64,000 nt of DNA from Camelus bactrianus (lineage: Eukaryota; Chordata; Mammalia; Artiodactyla; Camelidae). Each line of letters begins with the position of its first letter. The stretch's first letter is position 1. The stretch covers positions 3,054,001 through 3,118,000 of the forward strand of contig NC_133557.1 in assembly GCF_048773025.1 (NCBI RefSeq), read 5' to 3'. The translations under genes and the position numbers were made by a program. This document shows positions 34,838-45,179 of the stretch, piece after piece. Below the pieces are notes generated by a model, which did no database searches, had not been told where the DNA came from, and saw only the letters and a list, made by a program, of their open reading frames with translations.

Positions 34838-35110
34838 TTGTAATGTAGCCAACAAACTCAAAACAAACTGCCTTGAAACAATAATAACTTATTAGTATCT
34901 CTCATGGTTCTGGGGTCAGCTTGGCTTCTCTGGGCACAGCTGGCTCCCAGCTCTGGGTGGTTACAGTCAGACAGCAGCTAGGGCTAGAGTCATCTTGAAG
35001 CCTTCTACATCCACATGCCTGGCATCCTCTGGTCTGGGAAGCATATATATTTCTCTTGGCCCCTCTGAATGGTGTTTTTTGGACCCACCGTAATTTCTTT
35101 AGTCCCAGAT
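34838..35110 (-). mobile_element. MLT1-type LTR fragment, antisense, fossil
   Basis: 'gccttgaaacaataataact', 'tctctcatggttctggggtc' and 'agcttggcttctctgggcac' follow the antisense MaLR LTR. Only about half of the LTR is present. Confidence 0.62.
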
Positions 35111-35865
35111 AAGAGAGCTGGAGAGTTTTTTTCAGGGCTAAAGTGTTAATTTCATGGTACAAGAAAACACATGGGATTTAGTATCAGAAGATGTGAGTTT
35201 TAGAATAAGGAAACAATAGAATGTAATGGCAAAGATTTTGCCAAGACATGATGGGAGGCAGCAGCAAGCAATTGGATCAAATGTGCGACTGTGAGCTGTC
35301 AAAGGCAGTGGCACAGCTTCAAATCTGATTACTACCCCTGCTTCCTGAGGCTCACATGGAGCCAAGGAACTGGAAGATGTGGAAGATAAATAGGCAGGCT
35401 CAGAAAGGGGGTGCAGACACACAACTCCTGATGAGCCTCTGGGGCCACTGATGCCCCAAGTCTCGTGGGCGCACACCCAGCTGTTACGTGTGAGGTAGTT
35501 TATATCCTCAAGTAATGCGCCAGCTGGTGGAGTTTTATTTCCTTGTTGACTTTTTTGCTGCCACCTGGGGAGCCTTGGTAACTGTAAACAAAGATTTAGA
35601 ACACTGATAAAGTGTCGGGCGCCAATGTGGTTGACTCTGTATTAAGATCAAGTAACCTGTGGCTGAGCGGCTGACGTGTGAGCTGGTCGGAAGCAGGAGG
35701 AGGCCAGGAGCAGGGAGGCTGGGTGAGAGAAAAGGATGTGATTGCTGAAGCTCCTGGGTTCGGAGCCCAAGACTTGCGTGTTGTCATCGGTGCTGCTACG
35801 TGGGCAGAGCCCCCAACCCCCAGCTGCTGTGAGTGTTGGCTGCTGAGGGCTCATAGAGGCCCCCT
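35111..35865. other. Unique stretch with possible MIR scrap
   Basis: A MIR-like phrase 'cagaagatgtgagttttag' lies at about 35187 and recurs in the MIR at 37.85 kb. The block at 35480-35660 is repeat-free and moderately CpG-bearing. No gene is visible. Confidence 0.4.
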
Positions 35866-35869
35866 TCCC

Positions 35870-36175
35870 CAAGAACTGCCCTCAACCGATGCCTAAGAGG
35901 CTACATCCCTGTGCTCCCTGCAATGGCTGATACAGGGATACAGAAGACCAGCCCCTTTGCCTGAAGGAGGGGACCATTTTGACTCCCGAGCCTTTCAAGG
36001 ATCAGGCCATGATCAGATTTTTCCTAAGTACACATCTTTGCTTGGCTTCTTCCCCTGTCCTATCTGCTTTCCTGCCTTAAATGCTTCTCCTGAGCCTCCT
36101 TCCTGGATACACCATGGACACCTGATTTTCCCTGTCTTGGGCTTTGCTTCTGTGGAATATGACCTAGGACACACT
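35870..36175 (+). mobile_element. Possible ERVL-type LTR 3' half, sense, fossil
   Basis: The sequence ends with a phrase order (ttgggctttgcttctgtgga, then gacctaggacac) like the 3' end of LTR16/LTR33-class ERVL LTRs. It is strongly diverged; only a profile search can confirm it. Confidence 0.35.
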
Positions 36176-36429
36176 GAGGGTTTTAGGGCCCCAGATGCCA
36201 CCAAGTCTGGCAGGAAGTGGGTGGGGCTTTGAAGCAGGAAGTCTCCAGAGATGTCTATTCAGGGCATATCCTCCAGCTCTTTGTATATGCAAGGGATGGC
36301 AGGTAGAAACTGAAGACACATTTTGAGGAACAAGTGTCAGCTCCCAGGGGAAATTAGTCAACAAAGGATGGATGTCAGGGCCTTAATCAGGAAAGGACAG
36401 CTAGAGCACTTACCCAGAAAACCAAAGAT

Positions 36430-36640
36430 AATCTGAGGACCAGAGCTTGGATCAGCAAAGCCAGGGTAGGAAATCCTATGATTTGTGGGAAACATGGAGG
36501 TTCAGGACTCATGTCTAGCTCACCAAATCCTTCATCTGTTGGTAGCAAGACCCAGCTACTACCTAGACTCATGAACCTGGAACAGTTAATTTTCTTCTCT
36601 AAACCTCAATTTCTTCGTTTGTAAAGCATGCATTAGAGAA
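36430..36640 (+). mobile_element. MIR SINE, sense
   Basis: 'gcaagacccagctactacct' and 'ttctctaaacctcaatttct' followed by 'tcgtttgtaaagcatg' match MIR. Confidence 0.5.
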
Positions 36641-36781
36641 GCAGTAACTATTTTATTATATAAATATTGTTTTAAGCCACAGTGAGTAATGGAAGTTTTG
36701 CCTGCTTTGGTAGACCTGGATTTCTTCATAGGGCCTCCCTGTAGGTCCAGACTTGGAAAGCAAAGGAATGCAAAGCTAGGG

Positions 36782-36837
36782 GAAACAAAACAAAACAAAA
36801 GAAAACAAAACAAATGAAAAAAAAAAAAAACAAAACT
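36782..36837 (+). repeat. (AAAAC)n / A-rich simple repeat
   Basis: AAAC units pass into a pure A run of about 14. Confidence 0.9.
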
Positions 36838-37835
36838 AGGGGCTGAAATAATGCCCAGACAACCTGAAAGGCCATGATGGTGCTTGTGTCACTACCCATG
36901 GTCCTGCGTCTTAAGGCCCAGAGCCCTGAACTGCCATTTTTGCATCTTCAGAGCCAGTCTTAAAAGTGGGAGGGAGGGGGAGAAAAAGAGCGAGAGATAG
37001 CTGTAAGCCAAGAGTCCTCCAGATTTGACTATCATTCATCTAGAATTGGACCAAGAGGGACTGTTGGGGACAGAAAGTTGGCCAGTCAATAGTTATTGAC
37101 CCCCCCAGTTTAATTGCCAGAGAATTTTTCTCTAGCTTGGCAGACACTGCATTCACAATGCCAGAGTCTTAGTGCCGAAATCAAACTGGAGAATTTCCCA
37201 AAGACAAGAGCGTCAGGAACTCTGAGCCACTCAAATGTTCTCTCCCCAGGACCACTTTCTACTCTCCTTATGCTTCTAGTACAGAGTTGTATGGTCCTTA
37301 TTTTAGCAGAGCACTCCAAGAAGAGATCTTAAGATGAGAATTCACATGCAACTTGATATATTGAGGAAATTCTCTTGGGAAAAATTGGGTGGGAAAGCAG
37401 GACAGAGAAGGGAAGAAGCCAAGCCAAGTTCTAGCCACAGCCTTAACCCTCAGGAGAGGCTGGGAATGTAAATTACATCTCAGATTTTGGCCTAACTCCA
37501 AGGCAACAGAGCTGGGCTTTTAATTTCCTACCCCAGTCAATCACTGCATAAGGACTGCTTTTGAACATGTAAAATCCCAGGAACTTCGGTCTCTTCATAG
37601 CCAGCCTAGTAGTCCCAGGGTGGTTCTCCATAGAGCATCACAGAGATGGACAATTGGAAGCAAAACATTTGGAAGGCAAGAAAAAGCTGACCAAAAGGTC
37701 AAAGGTATCGAAGGGAATCTGAGTAGAACATTGAAGGATATGCTACCATACTTGCAATTATTTTAAGGGACTGGAAAAGGCTAGTTTCTGCAAATATGTT
37801 TATTCTATTTTCAAAAATGTTTTTAAGTGGGGAGG
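36838..37835. other. No gene or repeat recognised
   Basis: About 1 kb of ordinary sequence. Confidence 0.4.
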
Positions 37836-37839
37836 GTAT

Positions 37840-37965
37840 AGGATTTATCATTAGAAGATGTGAGTTTTAGTCCTTGCTGTGACTCATATAAACTTTGTGA
37901 CGTTGGTGAGTCACTGAACTTCCCAGGGACTCAGTTTCTGTATCTATAAAATGGCTTTATTATTT
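37840..37965 (+). mobile_element. MIR SINE, sense
   Basis: 'tgagttttagtccttgctgt', 'ggtgagtcactgaacttccc' and 'ctcagtttctgtatctataa' follow MIR. Confidence 0.72.
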
Positions 37966-37969
37966 TTAA

Positions 37970-38960
37970 GCTTTTTAATATACATTGATACTTTCTGTGG
38001 CTCCATAGGTTTTTATATATGTGTTTTAAAACCTTAAGTAGGATGGTAGTTTTTTCCATTTTGTCTTGATTTTGTCAGTATTTTGTCTTTATAGTTCAAA
38101 TCATAGTGCTAGTCATTCAAATACAGAACTGTTCCTTTTATCACTATGCAATGTCTCTTTTTACGCTTTTTGGCCTGAATTCAATTTCATCTGACATTAA
38201 TATCACTACAGCAGCTTTCTTTTAGTTAGTAATAGCCTTATATATTTTTCCTACCATTTTCAGCCTTTCTGGACAATTATGTTTTAAGTGTGTCTATTGT
38301 AAATCAAAGATGGATTGGATTTTTTAAAATCTAGTCTGATAATCTTGTTCTTATAGGCAAGTTAAATTCCTTTACATTAATTTTGATTACTGTTCTACTT
38401 AGACTTGGTTATGTGATCTTATTTTATGTTTTATATTTATCATGCCCTTTTCCTTTTTTCTCACTTTTCCTTCTTTCTGTTTGATAGTTTCAGAATTTTT
38501 CACATATTTACTTAAGTGTAAAATTTCATAACAAAGTTTAAGTTATTCACTATCTCTATCCTCCTCCAAAATGACCCAAGAACTTAGTATGCTTTAATTA
38601 CACACTGAACACCTTTCTCATCTTTATTTTCCTTGGCATTATTTGAATTCTATTTAGTTATGTGAAAATACCATTCTTTTCTTGGAGTCAATAGTAAATT
38701 AAATTTATCAACATATTTTACTAAATTCTACACTAACTATTGTTTCTGTATTCCACTCCATTCATCTGTCCCTGTGGGATGTTTTCTTCTGCCTCAATTA
38801 CATTCTTAAACAGTTATTTCAGTGAAGGTCTGTGCATAATAATCTACCTCATTATTTCCATTTCATCTAGAGTGAATTCATTTCTAGTTGTTGATTTTGT
38901 TGGTGTCTTTTTTTAGCATATTTTCTCATATGTTTTGGAATTTTATTATTGATGGAGATA
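37970..38960 (-). mobile_element. Old L1 (L1M/HAL1-like), antisense
   Basis: T-rich plus-strand sequence with antisense L1 ORF2 5'-region phrases, especially 'ttcaatttcatctgacatta', 'acagcagctttcttttagtt' and 'aagtgtgtctattgtaaatc'. High divergence and no readable frame indicate an old copy. Confidence 0.62.
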
Positions 38961-39529
38961 GCTCTATGGTGAGCACTCTCTCTGTCTCTCTCCCAACCCA
39001 CATTTCACAGTCTTGCGTACTTCTATACTTCTGTTTGCTCTCTTCTTCTGCCACCCTCCAGGACCAGTCAGTCCAAAACCAGGTTTTTTTCAGTAGTTTC
39101 AGAGCTTGCAACCTACACTGATATTGGAGTCATTACATATTCAGCAACCCAGTCAGCAGATTGTTAAGCCTAAGTCCAGGATGAAAGGCTAGTTCTTACA
39201 GCTACCCTGCTATACAGCTTTATATAAATGGTAGCTCAATAGTGGTTTTACGAGCTCATTTCAGCAACCTTTAATGTATGAGGAAACCTCAAACCTGCTT
39301 CTGATTTCAAACAGTGATTTTGAAGAGCAATCCTCTTACCTTCTTTGGGACCCTGTAGTCTTGTTGCCTCACAGGAACTAAGATTTCTCCATTTGCTTCT
39401 GGATCTCGAGTTCAGGGAGTCTGTAAAGTCAATCCCAATTACTGCTCTGTGTTCATTTCCATTTCTGGCTTTCAGAGCTGTTTATCTTAGAATAGCCATA
39501 TTGTCTTAAATTCTTCTTTTTAGAATATT
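38961..39529. other. No gene or repeat recognised
   Basis: Ordinary sequence between an L1 and an LTR. Confidence 0.4.
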
Positions 39530-39830
39530 TTGTATTAGTCAACTATTGCTGCATAATACATTACCTCTGAAAATTGAGTGGTTTACTACAATAGTCATTT
39601 GCTTTCATTCGTTTGTCTGGGCTTTGTCTGGGGTTTGGCTAATTTGGGATGGGCTTGGCTGGGAAACTCTGCTTCATTCTGCAGGAAGTGAGATGGGAGA
39701 ATAAAAATCTTGGCTTCTTTATCCTCTTGCTATCTAGTCTCCTATTTGTGCCCCACCCCCACCCCCTGCCGATTAGCCAAGCCCAGAGGTAGCCAAAGAA
39801 CTAGGGTACCATTGATGAGTCCATCAATGA
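39530..39830 (-). mobile_element. MLT1-type LTR, antisense, fossil
   Basis: 'tgtattagtcaactattgct', 'gcataatacattacctctga' and 'ggatgggcttggctgggaaa' follow the antisense MaLR 3' end. Confidence 0.68.
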
Positions 39831-40229
39831 TAGTCCCCTGGGGCAAGAGAGCTGGGTAGAGAAGGTGAGGGGAACAACAAAGAATATCTAGTACATGATC
39901 CAAGGGGAGTCATAGACAGCTGGTAAATCACTGGGAGACACAGGGCACATGCAAACAGAAAACCAAGACTCATAAGTCTCAAAAAGGTGTGATCACCCAA
40001 GGCAGATTTTGGAAAATCACTCTTTTCAGTCTTCCGGAAATTGGCAACCCTTGGCTTAGATCGGGGATACAGAGACAGAGGAGACCCAGAATCTCCAAGA
40101 GAAAATCCTGTTGCCTTTGGAAGCTTTTCTAGCACTCAGAAATATTGTACTCTTTGATTTTTTTTTTATTACTTCAGTCTCATTAATCTAGTCTTTTGTA
40201 CTGAAAAGAATGAAAGGAGGGCACATTTT
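39831..40229. other. No gene or repeat recognised
   Basis: The first part could be the diverged remainder of the adjacent LTR. Confidence 0.35.
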
Positions 40230-40420
40230 TCCATTCAGTGGACACTGAAGTGGCAGTCAGGAAAGCTACTGAGTTCCAGCTCTGCCCCTGTCAAGTTCGG
40301 TGACCTTGGACAATACACATGGCTTCCAGATCCTCTGGTTTCCTCCTGCAGAAAATGAGGAAGTTGAATCAAATGTCTTCACATCTCTGAAAACTCAGTA
40401 TCTATATTTATGGATGAGAT
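40230..40420 (+). mobile_element. MIR SINE, sense
   Basis: 'gagttccagctctgcccctg' and 'ttcggtgaccttggacaata' followed by 'gcagaaaatgaggaagttga' fit MIR. Confidence 0.55.
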
Positions 40421-40689
40421 GAATGGCACTTGCAGTTTTGTATTATTTTTATTAAAAAATATTCAACCCTGACTACCCATGTTTTGGTCTCTTTACTGAA
40501 TTATTCAAACTAATGGGAATCTTGTGAAAGAACTTTATTTTTCAATCTTCCCTACCCTAACTCTTAAATCTCATTAGTTTTTTTTTTTTTTTTTCTGTGC
40601 CTCCCGGGCAAAGGAAAGCCAGCCCTGACAGACACCCAAGGCAAAAGCTGGTTTGATAATGATAAAATGAAAAAGCTAAAAGCCTATAA

Positions 40690-41110
40690 ATTTAGCTCTC
40701 TAGTATGGGTACTGATTTCCTGGCCTCATGGATGTCCCAGTAATTATCTAGAATTATGCATAATTCACCTACTTCCATTTTTCTAAGAAATTGTCAGTTT
40801 TAAGGTCAGAGTTTGCCAATTTATTGGTTTGTCCTGTGGAAATAAATTGGGGGCATCTGGGGCTGGAGTCTTTAATGTGTGCAGTCGGGGCCCTAGATGT
40901 GAAGCTGCCTCCTATTTATAGCTGAGCAAGCTTAATTGTTGCTTTTCAATCTAAATAGAAAGGCTCTGTTTACTGCTGCTTTTAATTGCAGCAAGCTGGT
41001 GAAAAAGCATGCAGGGCCTCTTCAGTAAAGGCAATTCAATAAAAGCATTTTGTCAATAAATTATTATTTCTATCATGAAAACCATGCACAGCATCCAAAT
41101 ATAAAGCAAC
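40690..41110. promoter_or_regulatory. Candidate regulatory element (repeat-free, motif-dense)
   Basis: About 420 bp lack repeats and hold a perfect 16-bp palindrome GAATTATGCATAATTC (40751-40766) of octamer/homeodomain type, a perfect MEF2 site CTATTTATAG (40912-40921), and several TAAT cores. The composition and clustering are like developmental enhancers, but conservation across species is needed to support this. Confidence 0.4.
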
Positions 41111-41544
41111 AGCTCAGCTCCTCCCTTTGATGGGTTCAGCATAGTGCTTTTTAGTGTTCTTAATTCACTCTCTTTTTCTCTTATTTTCATAGAGTATTAG
41201 AGCTGATAAGGGCACTGTGGATCTTCTTAATCTCTAGTCTTCATTTTACAAGGGGAAGTCTGAATTCCCTGTGCAGGCCTGGGACATAAGTGTGCCTAGA
41301 GTCATCAAAAAAAGAAAAAGATCATCTGTGGTATCAGAAAGTCAACCTCCTTTCTTTGTGTGCCTCGTTGGAAAAGGATTACTATATACCCCAAACCTTT
41401 ATTTGGGGAGTTCTCTTTTATAAAGTTCTTCTCAAAAGTTTTCTACCAAGTGTGCCATTTTATCTTCAATTCCTTGGGATTCAGGTAATGTAAGGATTCA
41501 TCCTGGAAGGAGGTTCTCTGTGTGGGAAGGCAGTGCTGAGGGGA
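41111..41544. other. No gene recognised
   Basis: A possible antisense MIR-like phrase ('cttcattttacaaggggaag') lies near 41240; otherwise nothing is recognised. Confidence 0.4.
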
Positions 41545-42365
41545 GAATTCTAGTTTCCAAAAATGACCTCAACAGTATTTCCAGGACCACCTACTCTTCC
41601 AGAACCTCGCCACTCTCCATCCATTCACTTTCTCTCCTCTTGTGCCTGGACCACCTTTATGAATGCCTTGATGAGTAGGATGTAACCAAAGCCATTCTGA
41701 GTGACTTTCGAGACTTAGGTCCTAACAGGCACAGTATTTCCACCTCCTTTCAGGGTGCTCACCCTTGGAACACAGCCACCATGTGGTGAGAAAGCCCAGG
41801 CCATGTGGAGGGGCCCTATGTTGGTGTTCAGCTGAGGTATCGGCTGACAGCTGGCATGACATGAGAGTGACTTTGAGCTGCTGCAGCTGATGACAAGTGC
41901 AACCGAGTGAACTGTTGTAAGGAAAATTGAGTCAGTCAGGCTCCCTCGTGGGACATCCAGTGCCTAATGACTCAGCTATATTATCCCGCATGCGCAGTAC
42001 CCGTGTATTGCTACGTAATGATGGCTGCGGTAGGCAAGCGCACTAGTTTCCCCATAGGTCATCCTTGGCTAGATGTCGGCTTTGTTAGCCCTGATGTATA
42101 CGGTGGGCGGGACTTGCCACCGCCACCACCATGGAAGCCTGCGTACTCCTCACTGCAGTAAAGTCATGTCAGAGATGACGACTCCGCCAGTGTTCTTCGG
42201 TCTGCCGGAATCCGTGAATCTGCCAGGCCTTGAGCGCTTGCAATATACTTGTCTCTGTTGGGTCCTGTTGAACCTGCAGATTAAAAAAAAAAAAAATCAT
42301 TGGTTTAAGCCACTACGTTTTGATGTAATATGTTATATAGCCACGGAAACTGAAATTTTGTGGTA
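41545..42365 (+). mobile_element. MLT1-type LTR, sense, split by a younger insertion
   Basis: The left part (41545-41915) carries sense MaLR phrases such as 'ttgagctgctgcagctgatg' and the right part (42270-42365) the typical end 'ggtttaagccactacgtttt'. Without the insertion at about 41917-42264 the two parts make about 465 bp, a normal MLT1 LTR length. The LTR is a eutherian-age fossil. Confidence 0.72.
41917..42264. mobile_element. CpG-rich insertion inside an MLT1 LTR (solo-LTR-like, family unknown)
   Basis: About 350 bp with roughly 18 CpGs stand out from a CpG-poor neighbourhood. A 5-bp direct repeat CTGTT flanks it (41912-41916 and 42265-42269). It contains AP-1 sites TGAGTCA (41928-41934) and TGACTCA (41968-41974) and an NRF1 core GCATGCGC (41988-41995). 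The size, the flanking repeat and the promoter-like motifs suggest a solo LTR of a younger endogenous retrovirus, but I do not recognise the family and the ends are not clearly TG...CA. High CpG retention implies it is much younger than its host LTR. Confidence 0.5.
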
Positions 42366-42645
42366 CACGGACTATTCCCTTGGATCTCACTTCTCTTCGA
42401 AGTGTACCTTCCCCTTCCTTGTGTAATGGGCCCTTTTTGCTGCTCTTTCAGCCAGCACTGCTATTATTTCTACCAAGGATGCTACTACCACTTTAAATAC
42501 TTTGCTGTATCTACTACATCAAATACTATTACTACATCTATTGTTACTACTGAAAAAAAGATAATTGTCATACTTAATGTTGGCTGCATATACCTACTAT
42601 ATAGATTTAAGCCCTAACATGTACTAAATTATTTAATTATTGTTT
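42366..42645. other. No gene or repeat recognised
   Basis: AT-rich, with scattered ACT/ATT triplets. Confidence 0.4.
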
Positions 42646-42649
42646 CAAC

Positions 42650-43025
42650 TTGGTATGGGTTGCATTGTGTCCCCCACCCTCAAATTTACATGTTGAAATC
42701 GTAACCCCCAGTATTTCAGAATGTGACAGTATTTGGAGGTAGAGTCTTTACAGAGGTAAAATCAGGTCTTTATGGCGGACCCTAAACCAGTGTGACTAGT
42801 ATCCTCATAAAAAGAGGAGATCAGGACACAGACTGATGCACAGAGGGAAGACCGCGTAAAGACACAGAGAGAAGATTGTCCTCTACAAGCCAAGGAGAGG
42901 GGCCTCAGAAGAAACAACCCAAGACATCTTGATCTCAGATGTACAGCCTCCTGTGAGGAACACAATTCTGTTGGGTAAACCATCCATCTGTGATACTCCG
43001 TTGTGGCAGGCTTGGCAAACTGATA
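42650..43025 (+). mobile_element. MLT1/MST-type (ERVL-MaLR) solo LTR, sense, nearly full, fossil
   Basis: 'gggttgcattgtgtccccca', 'cccagtatttcagaatgtga', 'cagtatttggaggtagagtc', 'ctacaagccaaggagagggg' and 'gtggcaggcttggcaaactg' follow the MaLR LTR from start to end. About 375 bp; no internal region is next to it. Confidence 0.85.
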
Positions 43026-43039
43026 CTTTGGACTTCAGA

Positions 43040-43110
43040 TGAGGGGTTTACAGACGAGGAAGCTGACACACAAAGAAGGTAAATGACTTGCCCAAGCTTA
43101 CGCAGCTTTA
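43040..43110 (-). mobile_element. MIR SINE fragment, antisense
   Basis: 'ttacagacgaggaagctgac' and 'gtaaatgacttgcccaagct' are reverse-complement MIR core. Confidence 0.6.
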
Positions 43111-43229
43111 TTTCCTTTCAGAAATAAGGAAACACGGGCCCAAGAATTTGACTTATATAAAGTTTCACAATTAGTTTGAAGAAAGATTCAAAATTAGAAA
43201 AGTCAACCCCCACCCTATATTTGCACCAT

Positions 43230-43565
43230 TTAGCCTCAGCGTCCTCAGAAATGTGTCACTTAGTCCCTCTGGCTGAGTTAGGACAAAGTGGCCACAGAGC
43301 AGGAGTGAATGAAGTCACGTTTCTGCCATGACTGTGGATACCAACTCAGGGGCCAGAGCGTCTCTCTCTCCCCACCCCACCCCCGGCTCTCTCTCCCTCT
43401 TCATTTGGTTTTCACATCCACTCTGATGCCCATGGCAAAGCTGCAAATGAAAGGAATGTGGATTCTTGAGTAACACTGTAAAGTAGAGCCCCTCCATCTA
43501 CCCACACTGAATGAATACAAGAAATAAATATTGCTGGATTAAACCAATGGATTTGGGTTTTTATT
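43230..43565 (+). mobile_element. Possible MaLR-type LTR, sense, fossil
   Basis: The end 'gaaataaatattgctggatt' plus 'aaaccaatggatttgggttt' is like a MaLR LTR 3' end. The 5' portion is not convincing. Confidence 0.38.
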
Positions 43566-43639
43566 TTATTTTATTGATTTTTACTGCTGTTAGCCTACCC
43601 TTACACATAGAGATTGTGTTTGGAATTAAACCAGTCAAA

Positions 43640-43995
43640 CTATTCCCCTACTGGGCCACAGGAATTGGTTTAGGTTGGGTGCATGCCCCCATCAAAGCCA
43701 ATAAGATTCTGGCAAAAGGAAGATTCCTTTACTGAAACTATTAAAATTGATTCCTTTCTTCCACCCCATACCCAACCCAACATGCTGAGCGATTCAAGCT
43801 TCAAATCTGTGGTAGCTTTTTGCTTTGTTGCAGACAAGGACCAGCACTGCAGAGGGCAAAGAGATAGGGAAGCCAGGTCCTTGATAATGTCATTTGATCA
43901 TCTTGCCTGATCTACCTGTGGACTGTTTCAGTTATGTGAGACAATAAAGTCACTTCATTGTGTTAGTCTGTTTGAGTTTTCCTGAGCACCAGCTG
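43640..43995 (+). mobile_element. MaLR/ERVL-type LTR, sense, fossil
   Basis: 'agccaataagattctggcaa', 'ggtccttgataatgtcattt', 'cagttatgtgagacaataaa' and 'gtctgtttgagttttcctga' follow one LTR type. A related LTR lies at 57590-57950. Confidence 0.6.
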
Positions 43996-44049
43996 CCTAC
44001 ACAGCACCCATTATCTCCTCTTTTCTTCCTAACAGAACTTCACTTTTTC

Positions 44050-44445
44050 AGGTGCCCCAACCACATGTAGCCCACATGACTCAGAGGAATCCCTTAAGCT
44101 TCAGGAATGAATCTGACTGGACTGAGGGTTATCCCATCCCCCTTGTCTATGATTGGTTTATGAAAAGTCTTGTGACCCCATTCTGGCCAATGATATGTGA
44201 TGAGAAGGTGGCTGGCATCATCCGGAGAAGTTCTGCCTTGCTCTTACCAGCAAGCTATTCTCTCTTTCCATAATTGTATTAAGATAGATGAATCCACCAT
44301 TGTCCCCTGGACAACCTTAAAAATGAAACCAACCATGTGAATAGCAAAGCCAAGGATTAGAGGGGACCTAAGCTCCAGATAATAATATTGAGATGCTGGA
44401 TCAACCAACTGCTATTAAATTTTTTATTAAGTGAGCTTATACATT
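44050..44445 (+). mobile_element. MaLR/ERVL-type LTR, sense, fossil
   Basis: 'gattggtttatgaaaagtct', 'tgaccccattctggccaatg' and 'atgctggatcaaccaactgc' give an order like the preceding LTR. Two LTRs of the same general type thus lie about 55 bp apart in the same orientation. Confidence 0.5.
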
Positions 44446-45179
44446 CTTTATTTTAAAAGTTAATTTAGAAATAACTGAAAGTCATCCAGTTATTTGAATA
44501 ATTGAAAGTTAATGACTGCGTAAAGCACCCAGTAGTTCCAAATGCCCCAATAATCCCTACCCTCTGTCCCCAAAGCAACGATGGCCAACATTTGCTTTAT
44601 CCCTTCTATCTCTATCTCCTTAGGCTATAAATGGCCAAGTGGTTTTCCTCTTACATGAAGGGCCATGGAATGAACTCTGTGCAATCTCTTCAAACCAGTC
44701 CTGAAATAGAAAATGTTGGAAGTGGTATTTAGATACCTTAAAGTGATCTGTGCTCTAACACACACACAGACTATGAGAGGCTATTTGACAATATCCTTTG
44801 CAGCAGGAAGGGGAACTGTTGGCATATTCCTGGCCTTTTGAGTGAGTCATAGGACTGCAAACAGAGATCAGGCTTCTCTCTTTTCTTGCCCAAAATTGTT
44901 CTTTGATTATACTGCAGGGATTAATGACTGATGGTGAAAAGGAAAGTAGTGTGTCTTCTCAGCCAGGTAATTATGTTCCTGAACTAGCAGGAGAGATGGA
45001 TTTTGAGACATCTATATAATGAAAGCTTTCAAGTGCATATTTACATATGGATTTAGTTTTTATATTTGTAATGTTTCTTTTTCAATTAATGTTATTTGTG
45101 CCTGTTATCAACATTGGGTGGTAACTGTAGTAGGTTTTGTCAATTTCATTATACAAATGAATTTGGACAAGGAGAGTGA
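44446..45179. other. No gene or repeat recognised
   Basis: AT-rich ordinary sequence. A short CA run is at 44759-44767. Confidence 0.4.

Noticed and set aside
37825-37845. Second camelid SINE head ('ggggagggtata')
   Set aside because: Only about 12 bases match and MIR sequence follows; no SINE body.
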